Origin: Ascarosepion bandense
Taxonomy: Eukaryota > Mollusca > Cephalopoda > Sepiida > Sepiidae
Length of the DNA: 64,000 bases
Reading direction: 5' to 3'
Assembly (NCBI GenBank): GCA_037127315.1
Contig: JBBBDQ010000308.1
Location: 1,929,001-1,993,000, forward strand
Shown here: in pieces, positions 63,546-64,000 of the stretch
Layout: each line of letters opens with the position of its first letter
Position numbering within the stretch: position 1 is the first letter of the stretch
Made by a program: the position numbers and the translations under genes
Notes under the pieces: generated by a model
Databases searched by the model: none
Told to the model about the DNA's origin: nothing
What the model saw: the letters and a program-made list of their open reading frames with translations, nothing else

Positions 63546-63705
63546 CCCGGAAAACTACAATCTCCAAAAATTTAAATAGAACATCAGCTGTGATTTTCTA
63601 TCTTCTTGAAACCAATCATTTATCTTTTCTTCGACACCCTTTGTACCCAGTTTTTTTTCTTTCCCACGTTGAATTAACATCTCACTTGGGGTCAAATGAT
63701 TAAAA
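63546..63705 (+). mobile_element. Jockey-like LINE, 3' half of the interrupted copy
   Basis: GAAAACTACAATCTCCAAAA-ATTTAAAT encodes the YNLQKFK ending that is missing from the first half. The 3' end is CTCACTTGGGGTCAAATGAT and TAAAA. Confidence 0.85.
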
Positions 63706-63774
63706 TAAAAATCTTATAAAACACGAGTTTAGATATGCAGGTAACGTAACATATATTAACACAAAGGGTAGAAT

Positions 63775-64000
63775 CGGGGAGATGCATTCAGGTTTCTGGT
63801 ATAATAAGCATTTTTTAAGCATTTCATCCCAAGCAAGGTAATAATTCGACTAATATTTATTACTTTAAACAACCAGACAAAGGGTGATAAGTCATAAAGC
63901 AAAATCAGTCAATTATTCGACATTTTTCTCTGAATATCGTGCCACTTCTAAACATGTAAGGCGGGAATGCCATTCGTACGCAGGGGGTGAAAGGGAGTGA
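63775..64000 (-). mobile_element. Decayed Jockey-like LINE 3' UTR
   Basis: AGCATTTCATCCCAAGCAAG and, near the window end, AAGGCGGGAATGCCATTCGT with GCAGGGGGTGAAA, as in the UTRs at 186 and 30325. Confidence 0.5.

Overview
This is nuclear DNA of an animal, AT-rich and made almost entirely of transposable elements, tandem repeats and their remains. I find no intact host protein gene, operon, ribosome binding site or CRISPR array. The mix points to a mollusc and most likely a coleoid cephalopod (octopus-like). The signs are very many (TA)n, (CA)n and (GATA)n tracts, several tRNA-derived SINE families, a decayed RTE-like LINE whose C-terminus contains FYRRMLRISW, and a Jockey/CR1-like LINE whose C-terminus contains SLCLFYKYFHGFCSDEL. 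The taxon is an inference from repeat style and was not tested.

Layout. 0-4.6 kb: Jockey-like LINE 3' end, a SINE with a tRNA-Leu-like core, a SINE caught in a (TA)n-centred inverted repeat, and a Tc1/mariner-type MITE. 4.6-11.0 kb: one degenerate Ty3/gypsy retrotransposon on the minus strand (gag, protease, RT, RNase H, integrase, two LTRs). Three younger elements sit inside it: a solo LTR in gag (TTGAT target duplication), a piggyBac-type MITE in RT (TTAA), and a Helitron-like element in RNase H (A|T site, no duplication). 11-17.8 kb: a 60-bp-arm hairpin, a Helitron fragment, GATA repeats, RTE-like fragments, a 1.05-kb LTR holding three exact 240-bp units, and a Tx1/L1-like RT fragment. 17.8-25 kb: a broken mariner, a MITE, SINEs and minisatellites. 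25-28.5 kb: Helitron-like elements, one holding a histone H2A fragment fused to a SINE, then a TIR element. 28.5-33 kb and 36.5-42 kb: many Jockey-like LINE ends. 33.6-35.9 kb: a 2.2-kb polypurine tract. 42-51 kb: a Penelope-like endonuclease relic, an unclassified 520-bp repeat, RTE-like LINEs, SINEs and a Tc1-like transposon with a 72-bp perfect palindrome. 51.4-53.1 kb: a 42-bp minisatellite against an LTR, then a palindromic 23-bp array. 53.5-64 kb: RTE-like and Jockey-like LINEs (one inserted in the other), a 5S rRNA-SINE fusion, a Penelope-like RT and SINE duplications.

The elements do not form a pathway. They can be read as layers of insertion: the gypsy and Jockey-like copies are hosts, and Helitron, piggyBac MITE, LTR and RTE-like copies land in them. 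Two SINE copies carry 5' pieces of unrelated cellular RNAs (H2A mRNA and 5S rRNA), which suggests template switching during reverse transcription. All coding calls come from translated motifs read by eye, so boundaries are approximate unless a target-site duplication fixes them.
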